In this document: positions 1 through 6,020 of the stretch, piece by piece
Position numbering within the stretch: position 1 is the first letter of the stretch
How the letters are laid out: every line of letters starts with the position of its first letter
Origin: an uncultured Oscillospiraceae bacterium
GTDB taxonomy: Bacteria; Bacillota; Clostridia; Oscillospirales; Acutalibacteraceae
Reading direction: 5' to 3'
Length of the DNA stretch: 14,343 nt
Assembly: GCA_900546735.1 (NCBI GenBank)
Contig: URDW01000040.1
Span: 1 to 14,343 of the forward strand
The notes under the pieces: model-generated
The model's input: the letters and a program-made list of their open reading frames with translations, nothing else
Told to the model about the DNA's origin: nothing
The model's database searches: none
Position numbers and translations under genes: made by a program

Positions 1-40
1 CTCGCAAAATACAAAATCCAGCTCGCCTTTTTGGCAGTCT

Positions 41-96
41 CTCAGCGTGTCAGATTGTATAATTTGTTTCCATTGTACCTTGTTTGACACGCTGAG
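41..96. repeat. 12-bp perfect inverted repeat with 32-nt loop
   Basis: CTCAGCGTGTCA (41-52) is the exact reverse complement of TGACACGCTGAG (85-96). The 32 bases between the arms are AT-rich and contain TATAAT at 58-63. The right arm shares its last three bases (GAG, 94-96) with the left stem of the terminator that follows, so the two hairpins compete or stack. No protein is recognised in any frame of bases 1-123. The structure could be the 3' end of an upstream transcript, a small dispersed repeat, or an attenuator-like leader. The sequence alone does not decide. Confidence 0.6.
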
Positions 97-125
97 CTGT
101 CCGCAAATTGCGGACAGCTCTTTTT
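94..125 (+). terminator. intrinsic terminator
   Basis: GAGCTGTCCGC (94-104) pairs perfectly with GCGGACAGCTC (110-120) around AAATT and is followed by TTTTT (121-125), a strong Rho-independent terminator on the plus strand. It probably ends transcription from a gene left of the window. It lies only 28 bases before the methyltransferase start. No well-spaced promoter is visible between the terminator and that gene, so the methyltransferase may depend on read-through or on a weak promoter. Confidence 0.8.
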
Positions 126-153
126 GACATATGGGTTTATGGAAAGGAAAGCT

Positions 154-846
154 ATGAATGACTATTCTTTAGACGCCAGCCGCCGCGCGTGGGAAGAAAA
201 CGCTGAATTTTGGGATGCGCAAATGGGCGACCGTTCCAACCGTTACCACCGCGAGGTCGTGCGTCCCTGTGTGACAAAGCTATTGGAGCCGGTGCCCGGC
301 GACTTTATTTTAGACGCTGCCTGCGGCAACGGCAATTATTCGGCATATTTGGCAGAACTGGGCGCGCGTGTCGTGGCCTTTGATTACAGCCCTAAAATGG
401 TGGCACTGGCTAAAGCACGGCGTGCGGCACTTTCGGATAAGATCGAATTCTGCGTGGCCAACGCGGCCGACGCTGCGTCCGTTGCGGCGCTTCGGCGTGA
501 ACAGCCGTACACAAAAGCCGTTTGCAACATGGCTTTTATGGACATGACCGAAATTGCGCCGCTTTTGTCCGGTGTGCACGATTTGCTGGATGTCGGCGGC
601 ACTTTTGTGTTCGCCACGCAGCACCCGTGCTTTGTGACGTTAACGGATCGCTATAAGGCGCCGCACGCGTATTTCGGCGAGGCGATCAGCGGCCAGCCGG
701 TGCAGCAGTGCTATTATCACCGTTCGCTCACAGACCTTTTGTCGCCGTGTTTTGCCGCCGGTTTTTCGGTGACCGGTCTACTGGAATCCTATTGGGGCGA
801 AAAGGAAACGCCGGATGTGCTCACCATCCGCCTGCAAAAACTATAA
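154..846 (+). CDS. class I SAM-dependent methyltransferase
   Basis: A 230-residue Rossmann-fold methyltransferase of unknown substrate. Motif I (ILDAACGNGNYS, residues 52-63) is the glycine-rich SAM-binding loop. The acidic residue ending strand 2 is Asp77 in VVAFDYS. The N-terminal NAEFWDAQMGDRSN stretch is typical of a Firmicute subgroup of small-molecule-type methyltransferases (UbiE/Methyltransf_11/25 like). ATG at 154 is chosen because GGAAAGGAAA lies just upstream. An upstream in-frame ATG at 139 and TTG at 124 are possible but lack a good ribosome binding site, and 124 overlaps the terminator. The gene converges with the nucleoside-salvage operon. Its product would make S-adenosylhomocysteine, a possible substrate of the neighbouring deaminase, but that link is only suggestive. 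The family call is firm; the substrate cannot be told. Confidence 0.88.
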   Translation: MNDYSLDASRRAWEENAEFWDAQMGDRSNRYHREVVRPCVTKLLEPVPGDFILDAACGNGNYSAYLAELGARVVAFDYSPKMVALAKARRAALSDKIEFCVANAADAASVAALRREQPYTKAVCNMAFMDMTEIAPLLSGVHDLLDVGGTFVFATQHPCFVTLTDRYKAPHAYFGEAISGQPVQQCYYHRSLTDLLSPCFAAGFSVTGLLESYWGEKETPDVLTIRLQKL

Positions 847-880
847 GTAAGATTGGCGTGCAGCGAACGGCTGCACCCGT

Positions 881-914
881 AAAAATACCCGCTGCTTTTG
901 CAGCGGGTATTTTT
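881..914. terminator. bidirectional intrinsic terminator
   Basis: AAAAATACCCGCTGC (881-895) and GCAGCGGGTATTTTT (900-914) are perfect 15-bp complements around a TTTT loop. The A-run and T-run make it work in both directions: for the methyltransferase on the plus strand and for the salvage operon on the minus strand, whose last stop codon (914-916) sits at its edge. A smaller hairpin, GTGCAGC/GCTGCAC at 858-876, precedes it on the methyltransferase side. Confidence 0.9.
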
Positions 915-2170
915 CAGCGCATGCGGTCAATAACGGCCTGCGCTTCGCGGTATACTTTTTCAGTGTCGATCGTTTTGCATTCGCCGTTTTCATACAGGAT
1001 CTTGCCGGCGCACATCGTCATTTTTACATTTTCCTTAGAGCCGGCATAGACCAGATTTTTTGTAATGTTGTTGATGGGCTGCATGTTCGGCCGGTGCAGG
1101 TCAATGACGATCAGGTCGGCCTGCTTGCCCGGTGCGATGGTGTCGCAGTCGGCAAGCCCCATGCAGTGCGCAGAGCCGGCTGTGGCGGCGTACAGGATCT
1201 TGTCGGCGTCGCAGGCGGCTGCGTCATGGAGCAGCAGCTTTTGCGATGCGGCGATCAAAAACATCTCCTTAAACATATCCAGGCAGTTGTTGGAAGCCGG
1301 GCCGTCTGTGCCCACAGCGATCGGAATGCCCATGTCCATCATCTTCTGCACAGGCGCAACACCGCTGGCTAGCTTGCAGTTGGAACCGGCATTAATGACC
1401 GCCCAAATGTTTTTGCGCTTATAGATCTCCAGGTCGTCGTCGCTAACCCAAACGCTGTGGTAAGCGCCGCCGCCGAAATCCCAAAGCCCCAAATCTTCAA
1501 AAAGCGCTGCCGGCGTTTTGCCCCAGCGTTTTTTGCAGTCGTCCACTTCGCTTTTGGTTTCGCTGGCGTGCATAAAGACCGGCGCTTCGTATTTGTGCGC
1601 CAGCCCGGCAACACCCTGCATGATCTCGCCGCTTGTCGTATATTCTGCGTGAAAGCCCAGTCGGTAGGCGATCAGCTTGTCATAGCGGTTAAAGCGGTTA
1701 TAGTATTCCTCCAGCTTTTCCACGCTCTCCTGAAAATTGTTGAGTCCGCAGGTGAACACGGTGCGAAAGCCGCTTTCTACACTGGCACGCGCCGTCTCTT
1801 CCTGAAAATAGTACATGTCAAAACAGGCGGTGCAGCCGCTGGTCAGGTACTCGGCAAAGGCCAGCGCCGAAAGCGGCGCAATGTCGCCGGGGCGCAGCCT
1901 GGCCTCCATGGGAAATACGCGGTCGTTCAGCCAGCTGGCAAGCGGCAGGTCGTCGGCATAGGAGCGCAAAAAGGTCATGGCGCTGTGCGTATGTGCGTTT
2001 TTAAACGACGGCATCAGCAGATTTCCGTGCAGGTCGATCTCTTGGTCGGCCTGTCCGGTGCAGTCCTTGCCGACATAGGCGATCTTGTCGCCGTCCACCC
2101 ATACTTCATCGTCGGTCACGGCCATATCGCCGTGCATGGTCAGAACTTTGCCGTTATAAAAGCGGATCAA
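914..2170 (-). CDS. mtaD: 5-methylthioadenosine / S-adenosylhomocysteine / 5'-deoxyadenosine deaminase (amidohydrolase)
   Basis: A 418-residue zinc amidohydrolase of the MtaD/DadD/SsnA group, which removes the 6-amino group of MTA, SAH or 5'-deoxyadenosine to give the inosine-type product and ammonia. Visible metal and catalytic sites are NAHTHSAM (His60, His62), GFHAEYTTS (His174), HASET (His201, Glu204) and GTDG (Asp289). [11 protein letters not shown] carries His238. The usual HNPxSNxKLxSG loop reads [12 protein letters not shown] (260-270 region), a variant suggesting a distinct clade. The start is TTG at 2170-2168, preceded by AAGGGGG (2179-2185) at 8 nt. It overlaps the mtnA stop by 4 nt (TTGA), implying translational coupling. 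It is third in an operon with a nucleoside phosphorylase and mtnA, which fits deamination of MTA or 5'-deoxyadenosine better than the guanine or cytosine deaminases of the same superfamily. Exact substrate preference is inferred. Confidence 0.88.
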   Translation of the reverse strand: MIRFYNGKVLTMHGDMAVTDDEVWVDGDKIAYVGKDCTGQADQEIDLHGNLLMPSFKNAHTHSAMTFLRSYADDLPLASWLNDRVFPMEARLRPGDIAPLSALAFAEYLTSGCTACFDMYYFQEETARASVESGFRTVFTCGLNNFQESVEKLEEYYNRFNRYDKLIAYRLGFHAEYTTSGEIMQGVAGLAHKYEAPVFMHASETKSEVDDCKKRWGKTPAALFEDLGLWDFGGGAYHSVWVSDDDLEIYKRKNIWAVINAGSNCKLASGVAPVQKMMDMGIPIAVGTDGPASNNCLDMFKEMFLIAASQKLLLHDAAACDADKILYAATAGSAHCMGLADCDTIAPGKQADLIVIDLHRPNMQPINNITKNLVYAGSKENVKMTMCAGKILYENGECKTIDTEKVYREAQAVIDRMR

Positions 2171-3138
2171 TCGTAAAGCCCCCTTAAATTTTTGGAAAAC
2201 GGTGCGCGCACAACGCCCTTTTCTGTAATTATGGCGGTGATCAGCGCATTGTCGGTTACGTCAAACGCCGGGTTGAAGCATTTGGTTTCGGGCAGTGCGG
2301 TCGGCTTTTCAAAATACATCTGTTTGATTTCCTCCGGCGCGCGCTCTTCAATGATGATCTTGTCGCCGCTCGGGCAGGCAAAGTCGATCGTGGAGTAGGG
2401 CGCTAAAACATAAAACGGAATGTGGTAGTAGTGCGCCAGTACTGCCACGGATGACGTGCCAATTTTGTTTGCGGTGTCGCCGTTTGCGGCAATGCGGTCT
2501 GCACCAACCAGCACCGCGTTTATTTTGCCCTGCTTCATCAAAAGCCCGGCTGCGCTGTCACAAATCAGCGTTACGTCTGCACCGGCTTTTTGCAGTTCGT
2601 AGCTTGTCAGCCGTGCCCCCTGCAGCAGAGGGCGCGTTTCGTCGCTGTAAATTTTAAACCGGTATCCGCGTTCGGTGCCAAGCAGCAGCGGCCCCAGCCC
2701 GGTGCCGTAGGCAGAGGTGGCCAGCGCACCGGCATTGCAGTGCGTTAAAATACCGTCGTGATCGTGCAGCAGGGAAAGGCCGTGCTCGCTGATTTGCAGA
2801 CACATAGCCTCGTCCTCCGCCTGAATGGCTTTTGCCTCGTCGATCAGGTTTTTGCCCGTTTGGTAAGCGTCCAGCATGCGTCCGGTCGCCCAGGAAAGGT
2901 TCACGGCCGTCGGCCGGGCAGAATCAAGGTATGCTTTTAATGCCGCCTTGTCGCCGTCGATCACAGCCATGGCGTAAGCGGCCGCAATGCCGATCGCCGG
3001 TGCGCCGCGCACCTGCAGCTTTTTGATGGCTTCAAAGAAGTCCTCTTTGGTGTGCATTTCCAGGTATATTTCTTCATTCGGCAGTTTCGTTTGGTCTAAA
3101 ATATAGACTTTGCCGTTTTTGTAAACAATGTTTTTCAT
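2167..3138 (-). CDS. mtnA: S-methyl-5-thioribose-1-phosphate isomerase
   Basis: MtnA converts 5-methylthioribose-1-phosphate to the ribulose-1-phosphate. Relatives also take 5-deoxyribose-1-phosphate. Family signatures run in order: [12 protein letters not shown] (44-55), NLSWATGRM (80-88), [20 protein letters not shown] (130-149) with the presumed catalytic Cys134, [17 protein letters not shown] (166-182), and [17 protein letters not shown] (212-228) with the catalytic Asp214. At 323 residues it is somewhat shorter than the roughly 345-355 usual for bacterial MtnA, mainly at the N terminus and in surface loops, and no key motif is lost. ATG at 3138-3136 overlaps the phosphorylase TGA by 4 nt (ATGA), with a weak AGAGAG upstream. 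It belongs to the eIF2B-like superfamily, but these motifs identify MtnA rather than ribose-1,5-bisphosphate isomerase. Confidence 0.94.
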   Translation of the reverse strand: MKNIVYKNGKVYILDQTKLPNEEIYLEMHTKEDFFEAIKKLQVRGAPAIGIAAAYAMAVIDGDKAALKAYLDSARPTAVNLSWATGRMLDAYQTGKNLIDEAKAIQAEDEAMCLQISEHGLSLLHDHDGILTHCNAGALATSAYGTGLGPLLLGTERGYRFKIYSDETRPLLQGARLTSYELQKAGADVTLICDSAAGLLMKQGKINAVLVGADRIAANGDTANKIGTSSVAVLAHYYHIPFYVLAPYSTIDFACPSGDKIIIEERAPEEIKQMYFEKPTALPETKCFNPAFDVTDNALITAIITEKGVVRAPFSKNLRGLYD

Positions 3139-3965
3139 ATGCTCTCTGTCATGCCGGCGATTCGGACGGCTGCCTTTCTGATCAGTTTTTGGAAAACGGG
3201 GGCGACCCGGTTCGCCGTTTCGGTCACTTCTTCGCCGGAAAGCGGCTGTGCCAGCATGCCGCTTGCCAGGTTCGTAATGCACGATACACCGCATACGCGC
3301 ATGCCGGCATGGCGCGCGGCGATCGCTTCGATCACGGTGCTCATGCCCACTGCGTCCGCACCCAGGCGGCGCAGCAGCGAGATCTCGGCCGGCGTTTCAA
3401 ACTGCGGACCGGTCAGCTGCACATAAATGCCCTTTTTCAGTGCCGTGCCGTTTTCGGCCGCCGTCTCGCACAAAATCTTTTGAAGCGCTTTGTCGTAGCA
3501 GGCGCTCATGTCGGCAAACCTGGGGCCGACCGCGTCGTCGTTTGGCCCGATCAGCGGCGAAGGCACAAACAGGGAAATGTGGTCTTCGATCAGCATCAGA
3601 TCACCGCAGGAAAAATCTTTGTTAATGCCGCCGGCGGCGTTCGTTAAAATCACGTTTTGCACGCCGAGCGCGTGCAGCAGCCGAATCGGGTTTACTGCCT
3701 GCTGCGGTGTGTGCCCCTCGTATAGGTGCAGCCTGCCCTGCACAAAAACCAGTTCCCGGCCGTCTTCTTTTGTGAAAACAAAGCGACCCTTGTGTGTCGG
3801 TGCCGTGGCAGCCGGAAAATTGGGGATCTCGTCAAATGTGATCACATCGGGCGCCTGTGCCTGCTCGGCCAGGTCGCCGAGACCGCTGCCAAGCACAACG
3901 GCTGTGTTCGGGCGTATGCCGGTTTTGCTTTTTACAAATTGTGCCTGTGTATCGTAAATGTGCAT
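3135..3965 (-). CDS. punA: purine nucleoside phosphorylase, trimeric PNP/MTAP family, probably acting on 5'-deoxy or 5'-methylthio inosine
   Basis: A 276-residue phosphorylase of the PNP/MTAP family, which splits a purine nucleoside with phosphate into base and sugar-1-phosphate. Motifs: VVLGSGLG (23-30, phosphate loop), GRLHLYEG (77-84), LTNAAGGI (107-114), [10 protein letters not shown] (186-195), [10 protein letters not shown] (202-211), CITNLASG (229-236). Glu190 and Asn232 correspond to Glu201 and Asn243 of human PNP, which select 6-oxopurines. MTAP has Ser and Asp there, so this is a PNP by base specificity. Where human PNP has His257 and typical bacterial enzymes have LSHEEV, contacting the ribose 5'-OH, this protein has LSGEEV (Gly244, codon GGC at 3234-3236). 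That suggests a 5'-pocket open to non-hydroxyl groups. The start is ATG 3965-3963 behind AAGAAGG (3973-3979). It is first in the operon, about 16 nt after the predicted transcription start. The substrate is inferred. Confidence 0.92.
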   Translation of the reverse strand: MHIYDTQAQFVKSKTGIRPNTAVVLGSGLGDLAEQAQAPDVITFDEIPNFPAATAPTHKGRFVFTKEDGRELVFVQGRLHLYEGHTPQQAVNPIRLLHALGVQNVILTNAAGGINKDFSCGDLMLIEDHISLFVPSPLIGPNDDAVGPRFADMSACYDKALQKILCETAAENGTALKKGIYVQLTGPQFETPAEISLLRRLGADAVGMSTVIEAIAARHAGMRVCGVSCITNLASGMLAQPLSGEEVTETANRVAPVFQKLIRKAAVRIAGMTESI

Positions 3966-3987
3966 TTTGCCGCCTTCTTTCCGTTTG

Positions 3988-4016
3988 ATTATATAATATT
4001 CCCTTGCTTTATTCAA
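3988..4016 (-). promoter_or_regulatory. sigma-A promoter of the pnp-mtnA-mtaD operon
   Basis: On the minus strand, TTGAAT (4016-4011) and TATAAT (3993-3988) are separated by exactly 17 bp. Transcription would start near 3981, leaving a leader of only about 16 nt before the phosphorylase ATG. That leaves no room for an S-box or other SAM-sensing riboswitch. Confidence 0.8.
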
Positions 4017-4033
4017 TAAATTTTGGTAAACTA

Positions 4034-4063
4034 TTGCAAAAAAATACACCTTTGTGGTATCAT
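4034..4063 (+). promoter_or_regulatory. extended -10 promoter of the BMP lipoprotein gene
   Basis: TTGCAA (4034-4039), an 18-bp spacer, then TATCAT (4058-4063) preceded by TGG (4055-4057), which makes an extended -10. The predicted start is near 4070. The -35 box lies 17 bp from that of the divergent salvage operon, so both promoters share a 133-bp intergenic region (3966-4098). No clear operator palindrome was seen between them. Confidence 0.65.
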
Positions 4064-4098
4064 TAAAACGTGAATTTTTCCGAACGGGGGAATAGCTA

Positions 4099-5976
4099 AT
4101 GAAAAAACTGACTGCAGTGCTTACCGCTTTGGTGGTCGTCTGTGCGGCGATGTTCGCTTTTGCCGGCTGCACCAATCAAAGCAGTTTGCAGTACGACATC
4201 GTTTTGCTGACAGACGGTGCGTCTGTTGACGACGGCGCCTTTAATCAAAGCGCCTGGGAGGGTGTGGAACGCTACGCCGAGGAGGCGGGCATGACCTACC
4301 GTTATTATCAGCCGGATGTGGCGGAAGACGGCACGGTCGACAGCGAGGTCTACGCATCTTTCATAGAACTGGCGGTGCAAAACGGTGCAAAGTTTATTGT
4401 GTGCCCGGGCGAGGCTCTGGCGGTTGCGGTTTACGAAAATGCGCCGCAGTATGCGGACACCAATTTTATTTTGCTCGACGCGTACCCGCATGCAGAAGAC
4501 AGCACGGAATACCAGAGCATGTCGAATGTTATGAGCGTTTCGTTCAGCGCGCTTGAGTCCGGCTTTTTGGCTGGCTACATGTCGGTCATGAGCGGCAACA
4601 CCAAGCTTGGTTACATCGGCTCTCTTTCCGATGCTTCCTCTACCGATTACGGTGCGGGTTTTGTGCAGGGCGCTTCGTATGCGGCCAATGCGCTTGGCAC
4701 GCCGGTCACGCTCGATTATGCTTATGAAGATGCTTCTGATGTGGACTTTGACTACTCCATGACCGTGGAAGCCGTTTATGAAGAAATTGACGCGGATGAA
4801 GAGATCTTCACCGTCAAAGTGGTAAACGGCAGCGGCAGCGGCAATTATTACGACGGCGACAATGTTGAGATCACGGCCGACCCGGCGCCGGAGGGCAAGG
4901 TGTTCGACAAATGGGTCTGCACCAGCAATACCGAAGGTGTCAGCGACCGCAGCATCAGCATCACTTCATCGAGTGACACAGATATCACCCTGATCGTGAA
5001 CGATGCTTCCTGCACGGTAGAGGCTACATACCGCGATGCGGACAGCACGACTTATGCCCTGAATGTGGAAAACGGCAGCGGCAGCGGCTATTTTACTGAG
5101 GGCACATCCTGCACGATCGAAGCGCAGCCGGCGTCCTCCGGCATGCGTTTTGACCATTGGGAGGTTTCGGACGGCGTCAACATTGCCGACGTGCACGCCG
5201 CACAGACACAGATCGAAATGCCGGCTGCACCGGTCGATGTGCAGGCCGTTTATGTGGAAAGTCCCGTGCCTGTTTTTGATGTGCAGGTGATCGGCGGCAC
5301 CGGCAGCGGTGCTTACGCCGAGGGTGACGTTGTTCGCGTTGTGGCAGACGAGGCGCCGGAGGGCTATCGTTTTTCGCACTGGGCCAATTATGACGCCTAC
5401 GGCAACGAGACCGGCGTGGCGTTTGACAACGAGTATTATTTTGATGCAACGTTTACCATGCTCAACCGCTATGAGGGTCTTGCCGAAAAAATGTTCAACA
5501 CCGGCGTCACCTCGATTTACACCGGCGGCAACGATTCGGCTTCGGCAGTTTACAACGCTTCCGGCTATTACGATTTCTCGATCGGTGTGATCGGCTCGGA
5601 AGTGGACTGCTCCGGCAACACGAACTGCGTTTTCTCAACAGTTAAGGAACTGGGCAACATGGCCTACAGCGCCCTGAAAGATTTTCGCGGCGGGGAGCAG
5701 ATCACGGCCGGCTGCGCCGAGAATGCCATCAGTCTGACGGGTCTGAACATTCAAAACCGTGAGCAGATCGAAGAGTCTGACCAGGCTATGATCGAAGTGC
5801 ACCAGCACTTGACGGACACGTTTGACAATAATTATAAAACTACCTATGAGATGTTGGCAAACGGTGCGGTAGAAGTCGTACCGGCGACACAGCCGGGCGT
5901 GCTGACCGGTCTTGTGCCGGATGCAGGCTGCTTAAGTGTACACGCATACACCGTGCAGAACACTGCACAGCAGTAA
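4099..5976 (+). CDS. BMP/PnrA-type nucleoside-binding lipoprotein interrupted by InlB-like beta repeats
   Basis: A 625-residue surface lipoprotein. Residues 1-24 are a type II signal peptide with lipobox AFAGC and lipid-anchor Cys24. Residues 31-207 match the first part of the BMP (basic membrane protein/PnrA/TmpC) fold, including DDGAFNQSAWEG (44-55), the purine-nucleoside-binding motif region. Residues 208-455 are a Gly/Ser/acid-rich insertion with three copies of a beta-repeat (V.NGSGSG.Y..GD.V.I.A..AP.G..F..W pattern), as in the Listeria-Bacteroides/InlB B-repeat group. The BMP fold resumes at NRYEGLAEKMF (456) with GVIGSEVDCSG (496-506) and runs to about 595, followed by a short tail. 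Family proteins are about 340-380 residues, so the insertion explains the excess length. RBS GGGGGAA (4086-4092). No ABC ATPase or permease is adjacent. The nucleoside ligand is inferred from family and from the divergent nucleoside phosphorylase. Confidence 0.85.
   Translation: MKKLTAVLTALVVVCAAMFAFAGCTNQSSLQYDIVLLTDGASVDDGAFNQSAWEGVERYAEEAGMTYRYYQPDVAEDGTVDSEVYASFIELAVQNGAKFIVCPGEALAVAVYENAPQYADTNFILLDAYPHAEDSTEYQSMSNVMSVSFSALESGFLAGYMSVMSGNTKLGYIGSLSDASSTDYGAGFVQGASYAANALGTPVTLDYAYEDASDVDFDYSMTVEAVYEEIDADEEIFTVKVVNGSGSGNYYDGDNVEITADPAPEGKVFDKWVCTSNTEGVSDRSISITSSSDTDITLIVNDASCTVEATYRDADSTTYALNVENGSGSGYFTEGTSCTIEAQPASSGMRFDHWEVSDGVNIADVHAAQTQIEMPAAPVDVQAVYVESPVPVFDVQVIGGTGSGAYAEGDVVRVVADEAPEGYRFSHWANYDAYGNETGVAFDNEYYFDATFTMLNRYEGLAEKMFNTGVTSIYTGGNDSASAVYNASGYYDFSIGVIGSEVDCSGNTNCVFSTVKELGNMAYSALKDFRGGEQITAGCAENAISLTGLNIQNREQIEESDQAMIEVHQHLTDTFDNNYKTTYEMLANGAVEVVPATQPGVLTGLVPDAGCLSVHAYTVQNTAQQ
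4807..5463 (+). repeat. three in-frame beta-repeat units inside the lipoprotein gene
   Basis: Protein repeats at residues 237-312, 318-387 and 393-455 (DNA about 4807-5034, 5050-5259, 5275-5463). Each begins with a strand plus (N/G)G(S/T)GSG, then Y or F, a short acidic turn, a beta strand, APxG or ASSG, and F..W. The DNA has diverged except for an identical 18-base stretch encoding NGSGSG at 4825-4842 and 5071-5088, so this is not a recent duplication. The segment at residues 217-230 resembles the closing strand of another unit. Confidence 0.75.
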
Positions 5977-5984
5977 AATGAATA

Positions 5985-6012
5985 GGGCGGCGCCGGGCGC
6001 GCCGCTCTTTTT
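5985..6012 (+). terminator. intrinsic terminator after the lipoprotein gene
   Basis: GGGCGGCGC (5985-5993) pairs with GCGCCGCTC (5999-6007, one G-U) around CGGGC and runs into TTTTT (6008-6012). It sits 9 bases before the next ATG. No good promoter is visible after it, so the YbaK and GNAT genes are probably expressed by partial read-through. Confidence 0.75.
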
Positions 6013-6020
6013 GGTGAAAT

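Noticed and set aside
31..63. Promoter TTGGCA/TATAAT before the methyltransferase
   Set aside because: The spacer is 21 bp and a strong terminator lies between it and the gene, so it is not called as a working promoter.
1..87. C-terminal end of an upstream protein in frame 1 (open to TGA at 85-87)
   Set aside because: About 28 residues with no recognisable family; the frame passes through the inverted-repeat arm, and other frames are equally open.
1457..2176. Plus-strand frame of 239 codons
   Set aside because: Antisense to the deaminase, which has clear catalytic motifs; composition typical of a shadow frame.
3966..4030. Possible SAM or S-box riboswitch before the methionine-salvage-like operon
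   Set aside because: The predicted leader is only about 16 nt; there is no room for an aptamer and no terminator.
4825..5088. Possible recombinational or CRISPR-like direct repeat
   Set aside because: The shared 18 bases encode NGSGSG in protein repeats; spacing and flanks follow the protein units, and there are only two identical copies.
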